A stretch of 64,000 nt of DNA from positions 5,734,757-5,798,756 of the forward strand of contig NC_049990.1 of the NCBI RefSeq assembly GCF_000003815.2. The letters are read 5' to 3'. The stretch is from Branchiostoma floridae. Its lineage: Eukaryota > Chordata > Leptocardii > Amphioxiformes > Branchiostomatidae. The notes under the pieces are model-generated. The model did no database searches and had not been told where the DNA came from. It was given only the letters and a program-made list of their open reading frames with translations. Made by a program: the position numbers and the translations under genes. Below, piece by piece: positions 23,822 through 36,700 of the stretch (positions are counted from its first letter, which is position 1; the number at the start of each line of letters is the position of its first letter).

Positions 23822-24699
23822 GAAAAATGTTTTTAACCCACTTCAATGCCCCAAGTTAAGTGGAAACGAAAGGAGACTAGAATGGTTCTTTCAGACCAGA
23901 AAAGATGCGGTTTTCCAACCTCACATGTCTACTTAGTGGTGCCAATTGTACCTTTAAGATGCTTGTTACTGAGAGAAAAAACTGGAGATGGTATTGTCCA
24001 GTTGGTATAATAAGGAGGATAAAAGATGATATAAAAAGATCATTGTTACTGAAGTGATGGGGCTTGTTAGTGTTTCGTGGTCTGGCGTCTTAAGATAAAG
24101 GCCACAAGTCCTTTCCGTTAATGAGCAGGTTCTTTGGGCCCTTGTAAGAGGTATGGTCACGAAGACCGGACGGAAGACTGGATGAAAAGGGACTATAGAC
24201 GCGAGCCATCTACGCACAAAAACACTTTATGCATGCAAGATTAAAAAATAACATATTCAGTATCCATGTGCAATGGAATAAACCGGCAATAGGTTTACGC
24301 TTAAGGGTCAATGTGAAGATTCAAACTGTAGAGCAAAATTAAATAGATGGAATCTAAGCTTGTCCTGGGTGAGGATAGGCTATTCTAAGCACATGTAGTT
24401 GAAAAATGGAACGTTGCTGTTCGAATGCTTTACAAATGTATGAAAAAGTTTTATGCATTACAACTCTCGACACTTTTCAGTTCACAACTTTTTACACTAC
24501 AAAATTTGTACATTCATATTTTACTATAAAACGGTGCACATGTACAATGGTGTTTTCCAAGCCTTTCAGAATTGTTGCGAAATATTTGAAGTGGACTAGT
24601 TTCTCAGAAGTAGAAAATACTTGTTGCCCAACTTACCATTCTTTACACAACCATTGAGAAATAAAGTTAATCCATACATATGTGCGGGTGACCATACGA

Positions 24700-24800
24700 A
24701 ACTCCAACGAAATTTCTACCGAGCAATCAGTCCGTTTAGCTAATACTCTTCCCAGTGGGTTTCGAACCCATGACTCATGGTAAAAAGGGTGAACTGGAAG
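24700..24800 (-). mobile_element. tRNA-derived SINE head, degraded
   Basis: Minus-strand CATGGGTTCGAAACCCACTG (near 24750-24769) has a B-box form. No full tRNA fold is seen. Confidence 0.4.
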
Positions 24801-24859
24801 GTTCTACCCTTGCCCAGTCAGTAGTAGGTTTGATTTGATTACGAAAATGAGGTACCGTG

Positions 24860-25030
24860 CCCCGAACAGAGCACCAGACGGCCCTCCTCCCCTCCCTGCC
24901 CGCCGAGGTCCCTGAGCGCACCCGGTCCGAGAGCCATTAAACCCGGTAATAAAATTAAATCTGATCTAATTCTCGTTGCGCCGACCCGATCCGCAGACAG
25001 TTTAATTGGAGCAGTGTCCCATTCAACTCG
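24860..25030. other. CpG-rich unique block with homeodomain-like AT cores
   Basis: A GC-rich part (CGGTCCGAGAGCCATTAAAC) passes into AATAAAATTAAATCTGATCTA and GTTTAATTGG. It is unique and non-coding by frame, and reads like a regulatory element. This is inference only. Confidence 0.35.
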
Positions 25031-25520
25031 CCCCGTGTCACATGTGGTAATTGGTGATAGTAGAAAAGCCTCGCGAGGGAACCGCTGACGTATTTTCCTC
25101 TGCGTCTGGATTTTGATGTAGAAAAAAAAGTAAAAACAACATAGAAAATAAGGAGCATATCGTTAAATATGAGGAAAAATGTGTAAATGTAAGACTACAA
25201 GTCAATAAGTGAGTTTTCTGTCGCATGTGGTAACAATTGATGATAGTAGAAGAACCTCGGGAACCTCTGACGTATTTTCCCCTGCGTCTGGATTTTAACA
25301 AGGAAAAACAATGCAGAAAATAGAGAAAATATCTATAAATATATGAGAAAAATGCGAGTTAAACAATGTACAATACTTAGAGCGTCCATTTTCAGGGGAA
25401 CCTCTGACGTATTTTCCCCTGCGCTTGGACTCTAACAAGGAAAAAGTAAAAAATGATAGAGAAAATAAGGAGCGTATCTATAAATATATGAGAAAAATGT
25501 GAGTTAAATTATGTACAATA
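25030..25520. repeat. Tandem repeat, three diverged copies, unit about 150-200 bp
   Basis: Each copy has AACC.CTGACGTATTTTCC, CTGCG.CTGGA and AAAATA.GGAGC.TAT..; copies begin near 25030, 25230 and 25393. Words like TGACGTATT resemble CRE half sites but come with the repeat. Confidence 0.75.
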
Positions 25521-26690
25521 ACGAGAGTTTCCATTTAACCCTCGCGTACTAGAAATATCGAAAATAACATGCAAAATATATGAGAAAAAATATGTGTGAC
25601 AACAGCAAGAGAGTTAGAATTCACTAATATACTAATTGTATACAAAACCTATAAAAAAGCGCCAAAATTCGTACTCAACGTTAAAGTAGAAAAATAAGAA
25701 TATACAGAATGGAAAATTAAAAAAAAATGACACGGATGACTATTTGAAAGAATAGTGTGCAACAGATAAACCGGTAAACTTAATAACACGGCAAACCCTA
25801 CAAATGTTAAAACTCATTGTGTTCGCGAAAGCCAGCATTCATACAGCGAGAAGAGGTAAAAATTACGTGTTGATAAATATTTGAAATGTCCGACAGCATG
25901 TCAGCAATACAGAAACAGCAGTTTCAGATTAAAGGAAAAACAGGCTGATCTAACCACAAAAAGTGTAAAAAAAGAACATATGGATAAATTTGTCGGAAAA
26001 ATATGCGTCAAATCATTCATCAGAGCATTAAATCTAACCAACTCAGAAAAGTTAAAATGCTAAAATCCACTTTATACGTCATTACGTTTATAAGCCAACG
26101 TTTCAATCGTATTTCAGAAAGAGCAATTGGTACAAAATTTTTCTGTGTATACACCTGTTTATCTGTATCCCAAAATATATATTTTTCTGTATAAAAAAAG
26201 TGTTGATTGCATAATAGAAAAAATGACCACTATTTCAGCGAGTTAGTTCATAACGTAAAAAGTTATTGACCTGCCAGTTCATGTAACGTTACCCAATATA
26301 CTAATTTGATTGCGAATAATGAGGTTACGATACCATAATTTACGCGGCTATACCCTTTACATGTAACTTTTGAACCTGGTTGTATCATTGCATTCACTGT
26401 AGTGCATTGATTGTCTACATGTAATGAAATTAGTGCGAGCAATTCTGTGAGGTCGAATTAACCAAAAAATACCCAGAAGAAATGTTGTATGAAGTGCACA
26501 GCGCTTTATGCAACAACCACAGGAAAGTAACTGGAAAATCTGATGATGTATGTTTCGCTACCCTCCAGAAAAACGTCATGAAAATCTGAAAAAGAAAGGT
26601 GAAATAACGGAAAACAGCTTTGGAAAATCAGTTTTGTCTCAGCTCTAAGCTTGTCTAACGCATGTCATTGGTAGAAAATTGTCGATATCA
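25521..26690. other. A-rich unique sequence, no gene recognised
   Basis: Very AT-rich with short frames only, and no splice-bounded conserved segment. Confidence 0.4.
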
Positions 26691-26970
26691 TTTTACCAAA
26701 ATTGAAAAGTTCTGCCATAAAAACGACTAAAATAAAGGTAAGAAAAGAAAAGAACATTCATTATTGTATGACCGCGCGTGGAACCGCCGACGTATTTCCG
26801 ATTTTTGTGCGAGCAGATTTGCATGACACTGGTGGAAAATTTTTAATATCATTTTACCAAAATTGAAAAGTTCTGCAATAAAAACGAATAGAATTAAATA
26901 AAACCTAAAGGAAAGAATTGTCATTCTTGTATGACCGCGTGTGGGACCCTCCGACGTATTTCCGATTTTT
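26690..26970. repeat. Tandem duplication, unit about 165-175 bp
   Basis: ATATCATTTTACCAAAATTG, AAAAGTTCTGC.ATAAAAACGA and TGTATGACCGCG followed by CCGACGTATTTCCGATTTTT occur twice. Confidence 0.8.
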
Positions 26971-26979
26971 CTGTGAGTA

Positions 26980-27300
26980 GTAGATTTGCGGCAAAGTGCT
27001 TTGCGCGATGCAATGAAGATACATGGTCACACATCTGCAGTAATTCAGTTTCGCCGCTTGTAATCTTCCCCGGGCTCCAGAACCTGTCACCGGCGATAAG
27101 AGAGATTTATCCCGCTGAGAGCTAGTACATCATCCGATCTCGCGCCCAGATTCGGCTCTCGGCGCTTGATCTGAGCGTTCATCAAGCCAGCGCAGGCCGC
27201 TGAAAGACCAATGATGTGCTCTGTAAATTGAAACATCAGCCGCCACCGAACGTCGCGGCCCGCCTGAATGGTTTGTTACCCGCGCGAGAGAGATTTAAAG
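26980..27300. other. CpG-rich unique block, candidate regulatory element
   Basis: GC/CpG-rich unique sequence with GATA-like words (GGCGATAAGAGAGATTTATC) and no long frame. It differs sharply from the AT-rich repeats on its left. Confidence 0.4.
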
Positions 27301-28080
27301 CGATGTTTCTGTCAAAAATCTATTGATCCTATTTGTTAAGGGAGATACGCGCTGCCCTGAGGGCACTGGGAATGGGAGTCTATAACCAAGCCACTTTTCC
27401 GCCACAGAAAAGGACGCGGAGAAAAGATAAAGTGAGCTTTTGTAACACCGAACCTTATGGAAAGCTGGTTTTCTAAAGGCGAGATACAAATAGTGGGTGA
27501 TTCTAAAGGATGATGCATTTTCCTCTGGTTATCAGCGTTAGGAAACTTTGAACACTTCATCATCTGAGCGAGAAACTTTTGTCCCGAGAACGTTAGGAAG
27601 TCTATGGAGACGGTAAATTTTGACAGGGGAAGGTAAAAAGGAAGGATCTTGTAGTAGTCGTATGTTTAAACCTGGCCTGGTCGCAGAAAGAGACGCATCA
27701 ATCCTGCGATCCCCTGGCCTACCCACAGGAAGGTGTGTATTTGATATACTGTTCTCAAAGGTGTTTACGAGTTTATAGAGCGATTTCTGGAGATTTTGGG
27801 GGGTAACATTGAGAAGGAAAACCTGGGAAAATCCGGGGCTTGACGTTTCTTTGAAAATTCTTTGCGTGAGTTTTGGAGAATTTTCGTCTTTGTTCTGACC
27901 AACACATCGAAAATCTACTCATACAAGAGCCTACCTTACCAAGAAAAGTTTTGAAAAATTCAATCTTGGATGTTTTTGAATCGGTGACTAATAAGTGAGT
28001 ATTCCTAGTCGTGGGGGAACGTTTACGTTGTAGAATAGTATTACATTGTTTTAGCAAACTTAGTGCTGTAAGTTAAAATA
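27301..28080. other. No gene recognised
   Basis: Unique sequence of mixed composition. Minus-strand frames at 27295-28057 overlap in several phases and match no family. Confidence 0.4.
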
Positions 28081-28275
28081 AGTCCCACACCTTAACGTGT
28101 GTCTTGGTTTCTATTGCCCTTGGGCCACACAGTTGTACGTTTGTACATTGGCACTACAGCAGGCTTTGGACGTCGCCTTTATGTAATCTAATATCTGTAA
28201 ATCTAGAAGGAAAGACACTGTAACAAATCTCTGGGGTAAGAGCTAAAAGACCCCAGAGGTCTTTAGAGCAAGGAC

Positions 28276-28470
28276 TGGCCTCTACCAAGCTCCACAGGTC
28301 GCTGGAAAAATAGTAGAAATCGGCCAAATAAACAGAAAACACACCAGAGGAGTTAGATGGCCGAGGAGTACAGCTTACGACCTAAGGTCTAACTCCTCTG
28401 GCGTGTTCTCTGTCTTATTTGGCCGATTTCTAATATTTTCACAGCGTCCTGTTGAGCCTGGTAGAGGCTA
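28276..28470. mobile_element. MITE, near-palindromic TAGCCTCTACCAGGCTC element
   Basis: A 195-bp fold-back: the left end TGGCCTCTACCAAGCTCC and right end (reverse complement) TAGCCTCTACCAGGCTCA continue into long matching arms (AAATCGGCCAAATAA, CCAGAGGAGTTAG), so nearly the whole element pairs with itself. Confidence 0.9.
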
Positions 28471-28585
28471 GGCAAGGACCGTTGCAGTCAGAAAGAAGAC
28501 CAGGGGTGCTAAGGAAGCTCGCGATGAACAGGAAAAAGTGGAGAGATTCTATGAAAGACTGTCTGCAGCTGAAGGGTGTCCAGGC

Positions 28586-28726
28586 TACTCTCCAAGCAGA
28601 GGTTGGTGGGGAAAATCGTGACCTCTTTCTTATATGCCATCTTTCTCTGTGAGAAATCTATAAGACAGCTGATAGCAGATAAGAAAAAGGCCACAATTTT
28701 CCCCACCAACCTCTGCTTGGTGAGTA
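28586..28726. mobile_element. MITE, TACTC.CCAAGCAGAGGTTGG fold-back
   Basis: The left arm TACTCTCCAAGCAGAGG, then TTGGTGGGGAAAAT, pairs with the right arm (reverse complement TACTCACCAAGCAGAGG, then TTGGTGGGGAAAAT). The 49233 element is a close relative. Confidence 0.9.
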
Positions 28727-28733
28727 GTTGATA

Positions 28734-28943
28734 CTACTGCAGCAGCAGAACACTGTGGACTACTACTTCTGTAGGGTGTTAGTCCATTGGCTTTGATGTG
28801 TATTCATCTCACTTGTAAACTGTTTCTTGTGAGTGTCAAGGGCTTAGCATATCCTAAAGTCTTTTGGTGTGACCCTGATCAGGGTTTGAACCAGCGACCT
28901 CCACAATGCTAGACCAATACTATATCCAATAGACTTGGCCATT
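28734..28943 (-). mobile_element. tRNA-derived SINE, degraded
   Basis: On the minus strand the head has a B box (AGGTCGCTGGTTCAAACCCT) and an A-box-like part near 28930; the body ends toward GGACTAACACCCTACAGAAG, as in the 32276 copy (GGACTAGCCCCCTGCTGTAG). A separate 3' fragment of the same family (GGGCCACACA, CACTACAGCAGG) lies at 28085-28170. Confidence 0.65.
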
Positions 28944-29039
28944 TGTAACCTCTTTATCTGTATGTATATACATGTATAGCTTGTAAAGGGTCGTAACCGA
29001 TCTTTGGCATAACACACTAGCTTTGCAATAATATACAAA

Positions 29040-30488
29040 ATCTCTATTAAGCTCTATAAAGAACAAAGTCACAAAAGACAAAGTCAGTTTATCTCAGTAA
29101 AATCTTCCAATCTAAAACTTATTATCTCAAAATGTAACGTATATACCTCATAATCAGACATCAAATTCACTGCATTCTATTAAAATTAGATACAATTAGT
29201 TAGTCATATTTCAGTCCTTTATATTTGATATCCATCGTACCCTGAGTTAAAAGATGCTCAATTCTACACACTTAAGTTAAATTGCCAATTTTAGACCCAA
29301 TCAAGACCAAAACACACTGATCAATAACTTGTCAAGAAAAGACTTTTAAGAATAGCAATATCTTAGCTAGATCAACTGGAATATCAAAGCAATCTCACCG
29401 TCACATGTTACATTCTTCACAACATCCAAAATATCAACTTTCTGATTTTCTGACTCAGATGACTAAAGAAGAAAGTACTAAAGTAAATATCGATTTACTT
29501 TGTATTTTACTGAGGAGAAAAAATAACAATCAAAATGTTCTTTGATGCTTTAAAACAGATAACACCACAATCATCACATCCAGAACTTTCTGATTCAGAT
29601 GCCTATAGTAGTCTAAAATACCCAGGAGATTAAAAAGTCATTTTTAACATCCTTGAAAATCTAATTAATAATCATTTCATTGTGGAAAAATGTTAAAACA
29701 GCTAAAACATTTCCTTACTGCTTTGAAATAGACACAGGCATCCTATCTACTGTCTACTATCTAAATGTTCTTTGAATAAAACCCATTTAAGTACTTAAAT
29801 GCATGTTTTGTTTTTTCTTCTTAAAGCACAGATATGGAAAATCTTATAGCAGATAAACTGACCAATATGCGAAATTGGTCAAATTTGTAAGTTATGGAGA
29901 TGCCGAAATTTAGCCATAAAAGGCAAAGGTCTAAAATTCAACAAACTCCTAGGAATTCAAAGGAAGCAAGGGAATGTACATGGGTTAAGAAAGCTGGGTT
30001 TTATGATAGTTTCATATTAAGCTGTTGGAAAATAACGTATGAGAATTTCACAATAAAAGCTTCAATAGCATCAGGACTGGGACAAAAAACAATCCAATTT
30101 GATTCTGATTTTAGAATTTCTATTTCTAGTCCAAAAGTTTCAATCAATCATCAAATTTTAATAAGTCACACAACCAACATCTAGAAAAGGTAGCAGACAC
30201 ACTTGTCAGTCCAAAAAATTTGGTAAGGTCTCAAATGACTTCTTTAGTTGATTAGTTGATTCTTTAGTTTTATCATCAAAATCCCACAAAAGTGAGAAAA
30301 GCACCAAAGAAGGATAACAGATATTTCTTCTTTTGGTGTCTTACTTGTTTCGTATGAAGAAGGAAAAAATCCTTCATCCACAATTTCAATCGATCTCTGG
30401 AAACCTTTTGACCAAAAAACATCTGTGAAGATGAAAATATTTTCAGCTTGATTTTTCTTCGTAGGAAAATTCCATCGTAGGTCAAAGG
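29040..30488 (-). other. AT-rich 3' flank of MPDU1, probable 3' UTR in part
   Basis: This stretch directly downstream of the MPDU1 stop is AT-rich, CpG-poor and free of obvious repeats, as expected of 3' UTR and flank. No minus-strand AATAAA could be assigned with confidence, so the transcript end is not placed. The short frames here are not supported as genes. Confidence 0.4.
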
Positions 30489-30716
30489 TCACTGTAATTT
30501 GGGCTTCTGGACCACATTCCAGTACCAGACCATCTGTAAAGCTATCAGCGCGTTGGCAGCCGTAGATACGATGTAGGTCCAGATGAGGAGGGCGTCGCCG
30601 GTCTCCTGGTACGAGGTGAAGATTCGTGCCACGGAACCCAGCGTCAGGAGGAACACTGTGATGGCCGACAGCTGACCCGTGTGACCTTGGCGATAGTTAG
30701 CGACGGCTTGGATCAT
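30489..30716 (-). CDS. MPDU1: MPDU1 last coding exon, second PQ-loop and C-terminus
   Basis: Acceptor AG lies at 30717-30718 (ttcacag) and the stop codon TGA at 30489-30491. The exon codes for 75 residues beginning [18 protein letters not shown] and ending in [10 protein letters not shown]. The signature [14 protein letters not shown], the ARIFTS segment and QETGD are the most conserved part of MPDU1; the last hydrophobic stretch ([20 protein letters not shown]) is the final membrane helix. The leading Met is an internal codon, since exon C joins in phase 0 (LVSK|MIQA). A 71-bp copy of its 5' edge lies at 30888-30958. Confidence 0.97.
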   Translation of the reverse strand: MIQAVANYRQGHTGQLSAITVFLLTLGSVARIFTSYQETGDALLIWTYIVSTAANALIALQMVWYWNVVQKPKLQ

Positions 30717-33700
30717 CTGTGAACACATGAGAAATAGTTATCTTGTGGAAAAATACAATTCAATCTCTACAACAAGATAAAAATGGAGATTTGATTCTGG
30801 ACGTTTTGAGTGACATCCGTCACTCTTCTTGAGCATCACTAGTCTAAGAATGAACTGAATGAACTCAAAACGTCCGGAAAGAAATCTGTGTGACCTTGGC
30901 AATAGTTGGCGATGGCTTGGATCATCTGTGAACACACGAGAAATAATTATCTTGTGGATTTGTGACATGAAAATGAACAATTAGTACCTTCTACTTACAG
31001 AAAATTCAATCACGACAACTGGATAAGATTCAGAGATTCACTGTGACCATTTTCAAGAGTGGCCATTATATAAATTCATATTTCTCATGAATTCAAACCT
31101 TAGATTGTAAAACATATCTGTTCCTACATTTTCAGTATCACAAAGAAGCGAGAAAAAATCAAATTCACATAGTATAGTCTAGTAGAATATGATCCTTGTG
31201 TTGGTCGACATCGTAAATATCCCATGTATTTGTCAACTATCATTTTGGTACGACCTGTGCTTATCCCAGTGGGTATATTACTACATGTACAATAAAGGTC
31301 TTCATTCATTCATTATAGACAGGGTTGACTGTGTATACATCTTCAGACATGTTTTGACAAAAACAATTGTGATACAACATGTACACAGCCGAATTTGCAA
31401 CAGTGACCACCTGTGTCTGCCTGTACATAATGACCACCGGGCCAATGATATAATGTCAAAACTGTACAAGTGTGACCACCTCTACATAAGGACCATCTGG
31501 CTATTACAGCAACACCTGTACATTAGTGACCACCTCTAAGTACAAGTGACCACCTTTACATAAGAACCCCCTGGCCATTGATGTACATGTACAGTCAAAC
31601 CTGTACTAGTGACTATCTCTACATAGGGACTACCTGGCTATTGCGGACATTTTGTGACCACCTTCTTGCTGTGAGCACTTTCCTTGAGAGGTCGTCATTA
31701 TAGACAGAATTGACTGTTAATAGCCTCTGGCTTTTCCACCAGGTATGCTGTATGTAGTTAGTGGTAGCTGCCATTTCTGTCTAAGATAACACAGAACATT
31801 TCCCTTTCCCAACAACTGCTTAGATTAAGGAGCTTTCATCGTTCATTAGATCATGCAGAGGAACAGACTGGAGCTAGAATAAATTGAAGATGATTCAGTC
31901 TATACTTCTGGATAATTATCAAATTTTCATTAGACGTTTCGAACGGTGTCCACCGTTCTTCATAAGTGAATTGAAAATGAAGTTGTACAATTTTTCGGAA
32001 CAAGGAATAATTCTTATGGTGTAAATAAACAAAACAGGTAACTATTGAGCTAGAATAGCATGGACACCAGCTAAGCAACAAGTACACAATGTTATGATGT
32101 CAAAATGCCATCTGAACTATACCATAACAACCCCAAACACCCATCATATTTCTGAAGTAATAACATTTTATATGACCTAATAAGAAAGAGAAGACCTCCT
32201 AGTAATTTAGGATTTTCCTATGTTGTACCAAAGACAATATAACGTCCTTGGTTAGTTAAAAAAAGTTAAATCCTTCCCGCGCCAAGATGGCGCATAGGGC
32301 ATTGCCCATCTCTGTTTCATTAGCCCTGGGCCACACACAACACAAGCACTACAGCAGGGGGCTAGTCCACTGGTAGTGGTGTGTGTTCAACTTCCATACT
32401 CTTTTCCTGAATGCTGAGTGCTAAGCAGAGAAAGACGCATGTACCAAGTCTTTGGTATGACTCGGCCGGGATCGAACTCACGACCTTCCGAATGCAAGGC
32501 GAACACTCTACCCACTAGGCCATTGCACCGGCTACTGATATTTACCTGAGTATAGTGAGGAAAGTCGTGTAAAGTGCCTTTCCCAAGGGCACAAGATTGG
32601 TGACACGTTGTCGGATTCGAACCCGCAACCTCTCGGTCACGAGTCACAAATGCCGCCGCTGCGCCACGCGACTTCACATAATGTCCTTGGTTGTACCAGG
32701 TAAAATGCTCTGAATTCCAAGAAACATCTTTAATTTCACCAATGTTACATTTCTTCGATTATTTACACATCATGGAGTGGAGTAGTATTTGTCTTCATGC
32801 TTTATTGTGTTTGTGCATTTAAATTGTATGAGGGCAATTAAGTCATCATAGGTGTTTCACCTCTTGGGATCATGTCTTGATCCTGCCTCACCAAACCTTT
32901 AGATAAATTAAATACAACAAACAAAACGCATCATTTCGGGACCGTGTGTCTAAACACAAGCTTGTGTGTGTGAACCGAGGATGACACCCAGTCCATGGGA
33001 AAAGTGTGGAAAGTTCGGACGCGTCCGGATTTCCCGTAATCCTGGGAAAATAGCCGATCATGTAAGCAAACCAAACCCGCGCTTCAGAGCAGGTGGCCGC
33101 GGACAATGACAACTTGGCGGAGCGGCATAAAATTGCTCAGCGGACCATCCTTTCCTCAGTAGTCCTCCCAGAGCACATGGGGTTATGTGATAAGGGTACT
33201 CAAAGGGCTTAACATGAGAGGAGCCCACTGTTGGGTTACATGTGTCAGAGCTAATGTCACCCTTTGGTGTTGACAAGATAGCCGGCTCGAGGAGAGAGAA
33301 GACGATAGGAACGTTTCGTGACCGAGGCTCTCCGGGCGGCGGGGCCCGACAAAGGCTTTGGATCCGCGGCCACACAGATGTTTGTTTTGACAGTGGATCT
33401 GTTTGTTACACTTGTAACAACATTGGAAAGTCCCGGAGCTACAGGGGGAGGCGTGTTTGTTTGGGTTGGATAAATGGACAGGTTAACGGGGGATTTTCGG
33501 GAGATTTGGTACGGAATTTGTCGGCTTCCTGTGTTTCCCTTTTTGTGTATGAGGGTTGCTCACACCGTTACGTAGTGAGAATAATGTTTGCTGTTTTTGA
33601 GGTCACATATTACCACACAGTTTCATCAAGCTTGCAGAAACCTACAACACTTTAACCAACCAGAAGACACATAGCCTTGCTCTATCACCGCCCAGTTTTA

Positions 33701-36700
33701 CCGTCTCAGAAGCCGGGAAGCTACGCAAAACCTCCTCGCTCATCCCCCCCAGCCGCCTGGTGTTGCGCTGATGCCCACCAGAGTCCGATGTCCACTCTGT
33801 GCGAGGCTCCGAGCTTTGTCCGGCCTTCCTACACGCCGATCTACGTATTATCAGTCTCACGCCACAACTTGTTTCATTCGCCACCTCATATTGTGCAGTA
33901 TTTTACCTACAAAGCCACAAACTTGGAGCCTTAGTGCCCGAAGTCTCACTGTTGACGTTCTGGCTGGTAGGAGCTTTGTTGCGGTGCGTGGCCACCAAAC
34001 ATATCTCCGGCTAGCGTCGGCTTCCTCATTCATCAAGGAAAGCTTCGGGGTTTTGCATGGGTGGCACGAGGAGTTTGGCTTAGCGGTGATAACACTGGGA
34101 AAATGCCATGTCCAGTTGTGTGCTGCGGACACCGGTATATCATAATTACACCTTCGTACTAATACCACGAGGTGCAATTACAACAGACGTGTCCAAAGAG
34201 CATTGCGTGGTCGAACGTAACGGCCAGATCTGAGGTTAAAATATGGGTAAGAAACTGTGGAAAGTTGTAAAGAACTTTGTCTCAAAAATTGATTACTGTT
34301 CAACAAAGCAATTACAACAGACATCTTCAAAGTCCATTTCCTCAGGTCAAACACAACGACTGAACCTGAGGTTAAAATATGGGTAAGAAACTGTGGAAAG
34401 TTGAGCAGAATTTTGACTAAAAAATTGATTAATGTTCAACAAAGTATTCATTACAACAGAGATCTTAAAAGAGCATTTCATGGTCAAACATAACGGCCAA
34501 ATCGAAGGTTAAAAAATAAAAAGAAACTGTGGCAAATGAACGGAGTTTTGTCTCGACAATTGATTACTGTTCAATTACAACAGACATCTTCAAAAAGCAT
34601 TTCCTGATCAAACATAGCGACCAAATCGAAGATTAAAAAATGGGAACAAAATCTTGCAACGTTATGCTTGTGCTAGAACAATTTTGTCTCGAAGCTTGAT
34701 TACTTTTCAAGAAAGTAATTACAACAGACATGTCCAAAGAGCATTACCTGGTCAAACATAACGGCCAGATCTGAGGTTAAAATATGGGCAAGAAATTGTG
34801 GAAAGTTGAACAGAATTTTGACTCAAAAATTGATTAATGTTCAACGAAGTATTAATTACAACAGACATCTTAAAAGAGCATTTCATGGTCAAAGATAACA
34901 GCTAAATGTAAATTTAAAAAATGGGCAAGAAACTGTGAAAAGTTTGTCTGCAAAGTTGATTACTGTAAGAAAGATGGGTGGAACAGACCTATCCAAAGAA
35001 TATTTCTTGTCTAAAATAATGGCTAAATCTAAGGTTAAGTAAAAAAATTGTGCAAAGTTGTGCTGGTACTAAATAACCCCATCTGAAAACTAGATTACTG
35101 TAAGAAAGATATGACAAAAATTGGGGACGGAATCGTGCTTGTTAGTACTAAAGTAAAAAGAATCCTGTCTAGAAATATGGTATCTAAAATAATGGCCAAA
35201 TCTAAGGTAAAAAATAGGGACTGAATTTTGTAACGTTGCACTTGTACTAAATAACCCCATCTGTAATTTGTAAAGTTGGTTACGGTAAGAAAGATGATTA
35301 CAACAGACCTATCCAAAGAGCATTTCATGTCTAAAATAATGGCTAAATCTAAGGTTAAAAAATGGGGACAAAATTGTGCAAAGTTGCACTCGTACTAAAT
35401 AACCCCGTCTGGAAAGTTGATTACGGTAAGAAAGATGGGTGGAACAGAGTATTTCATGTCTAAAATAATGGCCAACTCTAAGGTTAAAAAATGGGGACGA
35501 AATTGTGCAAAGTTGTGCTCGCACTTAATAACCCTGTCTGGAAACTTGATTACAGTAAGAAAGATATGACAAAAATTAGGGACGAAATTGTGCTTGTACT
35601 AAAGTAAAAAGAATCCTGTCTGAAAATCATGGTATCTAAAATAATGGCCAAATCTAAGGTTCAAAAATGGGGACGAAATTTTGCAAAGTTGCACTCGTAC
35701 TAAATAACCCCGTCTGGAAAGTTGATTACGGTAAGAAAGATGGGTGGAACTCCGCGCGCGGGACCTCGTGACCCCGTCACGCAGCGGGGCCCGCGCTTCG
35801 CCCGCGCGCCATTCCCCCGGCTGCCCACTTAAAGGGTAGATGGCAGAGATTCGGCCCGGCTATTACCCTATCTGTACAGCCATGAGTTACTGTTATGGTC
35901 TTCGGCAAGTCCCGACGGTGGCTGGAAAGTGCGGCGCTGCCGGGGGTCACGGACAACCCGCGGTATCTCCCCGCCACAATATGGCTCGTGGGTCAGCCGT
36001 GAATGGAGCTATCAGCGCGATGTATGTAGCGAACACGCGGAGTTTGTTGAAGTCCCAAATTGCAATGTGTAAGTTTTTTATTACATCCGACTACCCCCGA
36101 GTAGCAGGGTTAGGAGAGTTATGGACTGTGATAACTGGGAGGTAGTTGGTCATTGCTGTCAGAAGCCACTTTTATTTCATTGTCCAGAGCAATCCATAAT
36201 TTCTTTTCCATGTATGTAGTGAACACACAGAGTTTTGAAGTCCCAAATTGCAATATGTAAGTTTTTTATTACATCCGACTACCCCCGTGTAGCAGGGTTA
36301 GAGGAGTTATGGACCAGGGAGCAGGTTTATAGTTCATGATAACTGGGAGGTAGTTGGTCACTGCTGTCAGAAGCCACTTTTATTTCTTTGTTCACAGCAA
36401 TCCATAATTTTTTTTCCATGGATTTGAGGTGACAGTGACTTCTGAGGTTAACTTCACATACTAAGACAAACTTCAACAAGCAATCCACCGATTCCCCATT
36501 CAAATAATAGTTCCTCTGGCAACTGTATGTGATTTTAGAAATGGTCAAGACATTTCAGACAGAATATGCTGTCTTTATTGTTCACAGCAATCCATAATTT
36601 CCATGGTGACAGTGTTCTATAAGGTTAACTTCACAAACTGAGATAAACTTCAAGCAATCCTCTTATTCCCTATTCAACTAATGGTTACTTCAGAGACCGG

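Larger units (their letters stand above)
22250..24500. repeat. Duplicated block: 22250-22735 and 23850-24290, plus a partial third copy
   Basis: Shared words include GATGCGGTTTTCCAACCTC/GACGCGG..., ATGTCTACTTAGTGGTGCCA, GCTTGTTAG.GTTTCGTGGTC and CCACGTGCAGTGGAAAAAA. 22985-23130 repeats 22590-22730 almost exactly. A second shared block follows (23205-23340 and 24370-24500, TGAAAAATGGAA.GTTGCT, TATGAAAAAGTTTT). No frame is conserved between copies. Confidence 0.8.

Noticed and set aside
32451-32532. Possible tRNA gene on the minus strand
   Set aside because: It has A and B boxes but poor stems, and it is joined to a body that recurs at 28.7 and 55.1 kb, so it is a SINE head.
33242-33655. 137-codon plus-strand frame in a CpG-rich block
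   Set aside because: Several other open phases overlap it on both strands, no family is recognised, and composition alone can explain open frames there.
35840-36145. 101-codon frame from the CpG island into array 2
   Set aside because: The second half lies in duplicated satellite units and the first half matches nothing recognised.
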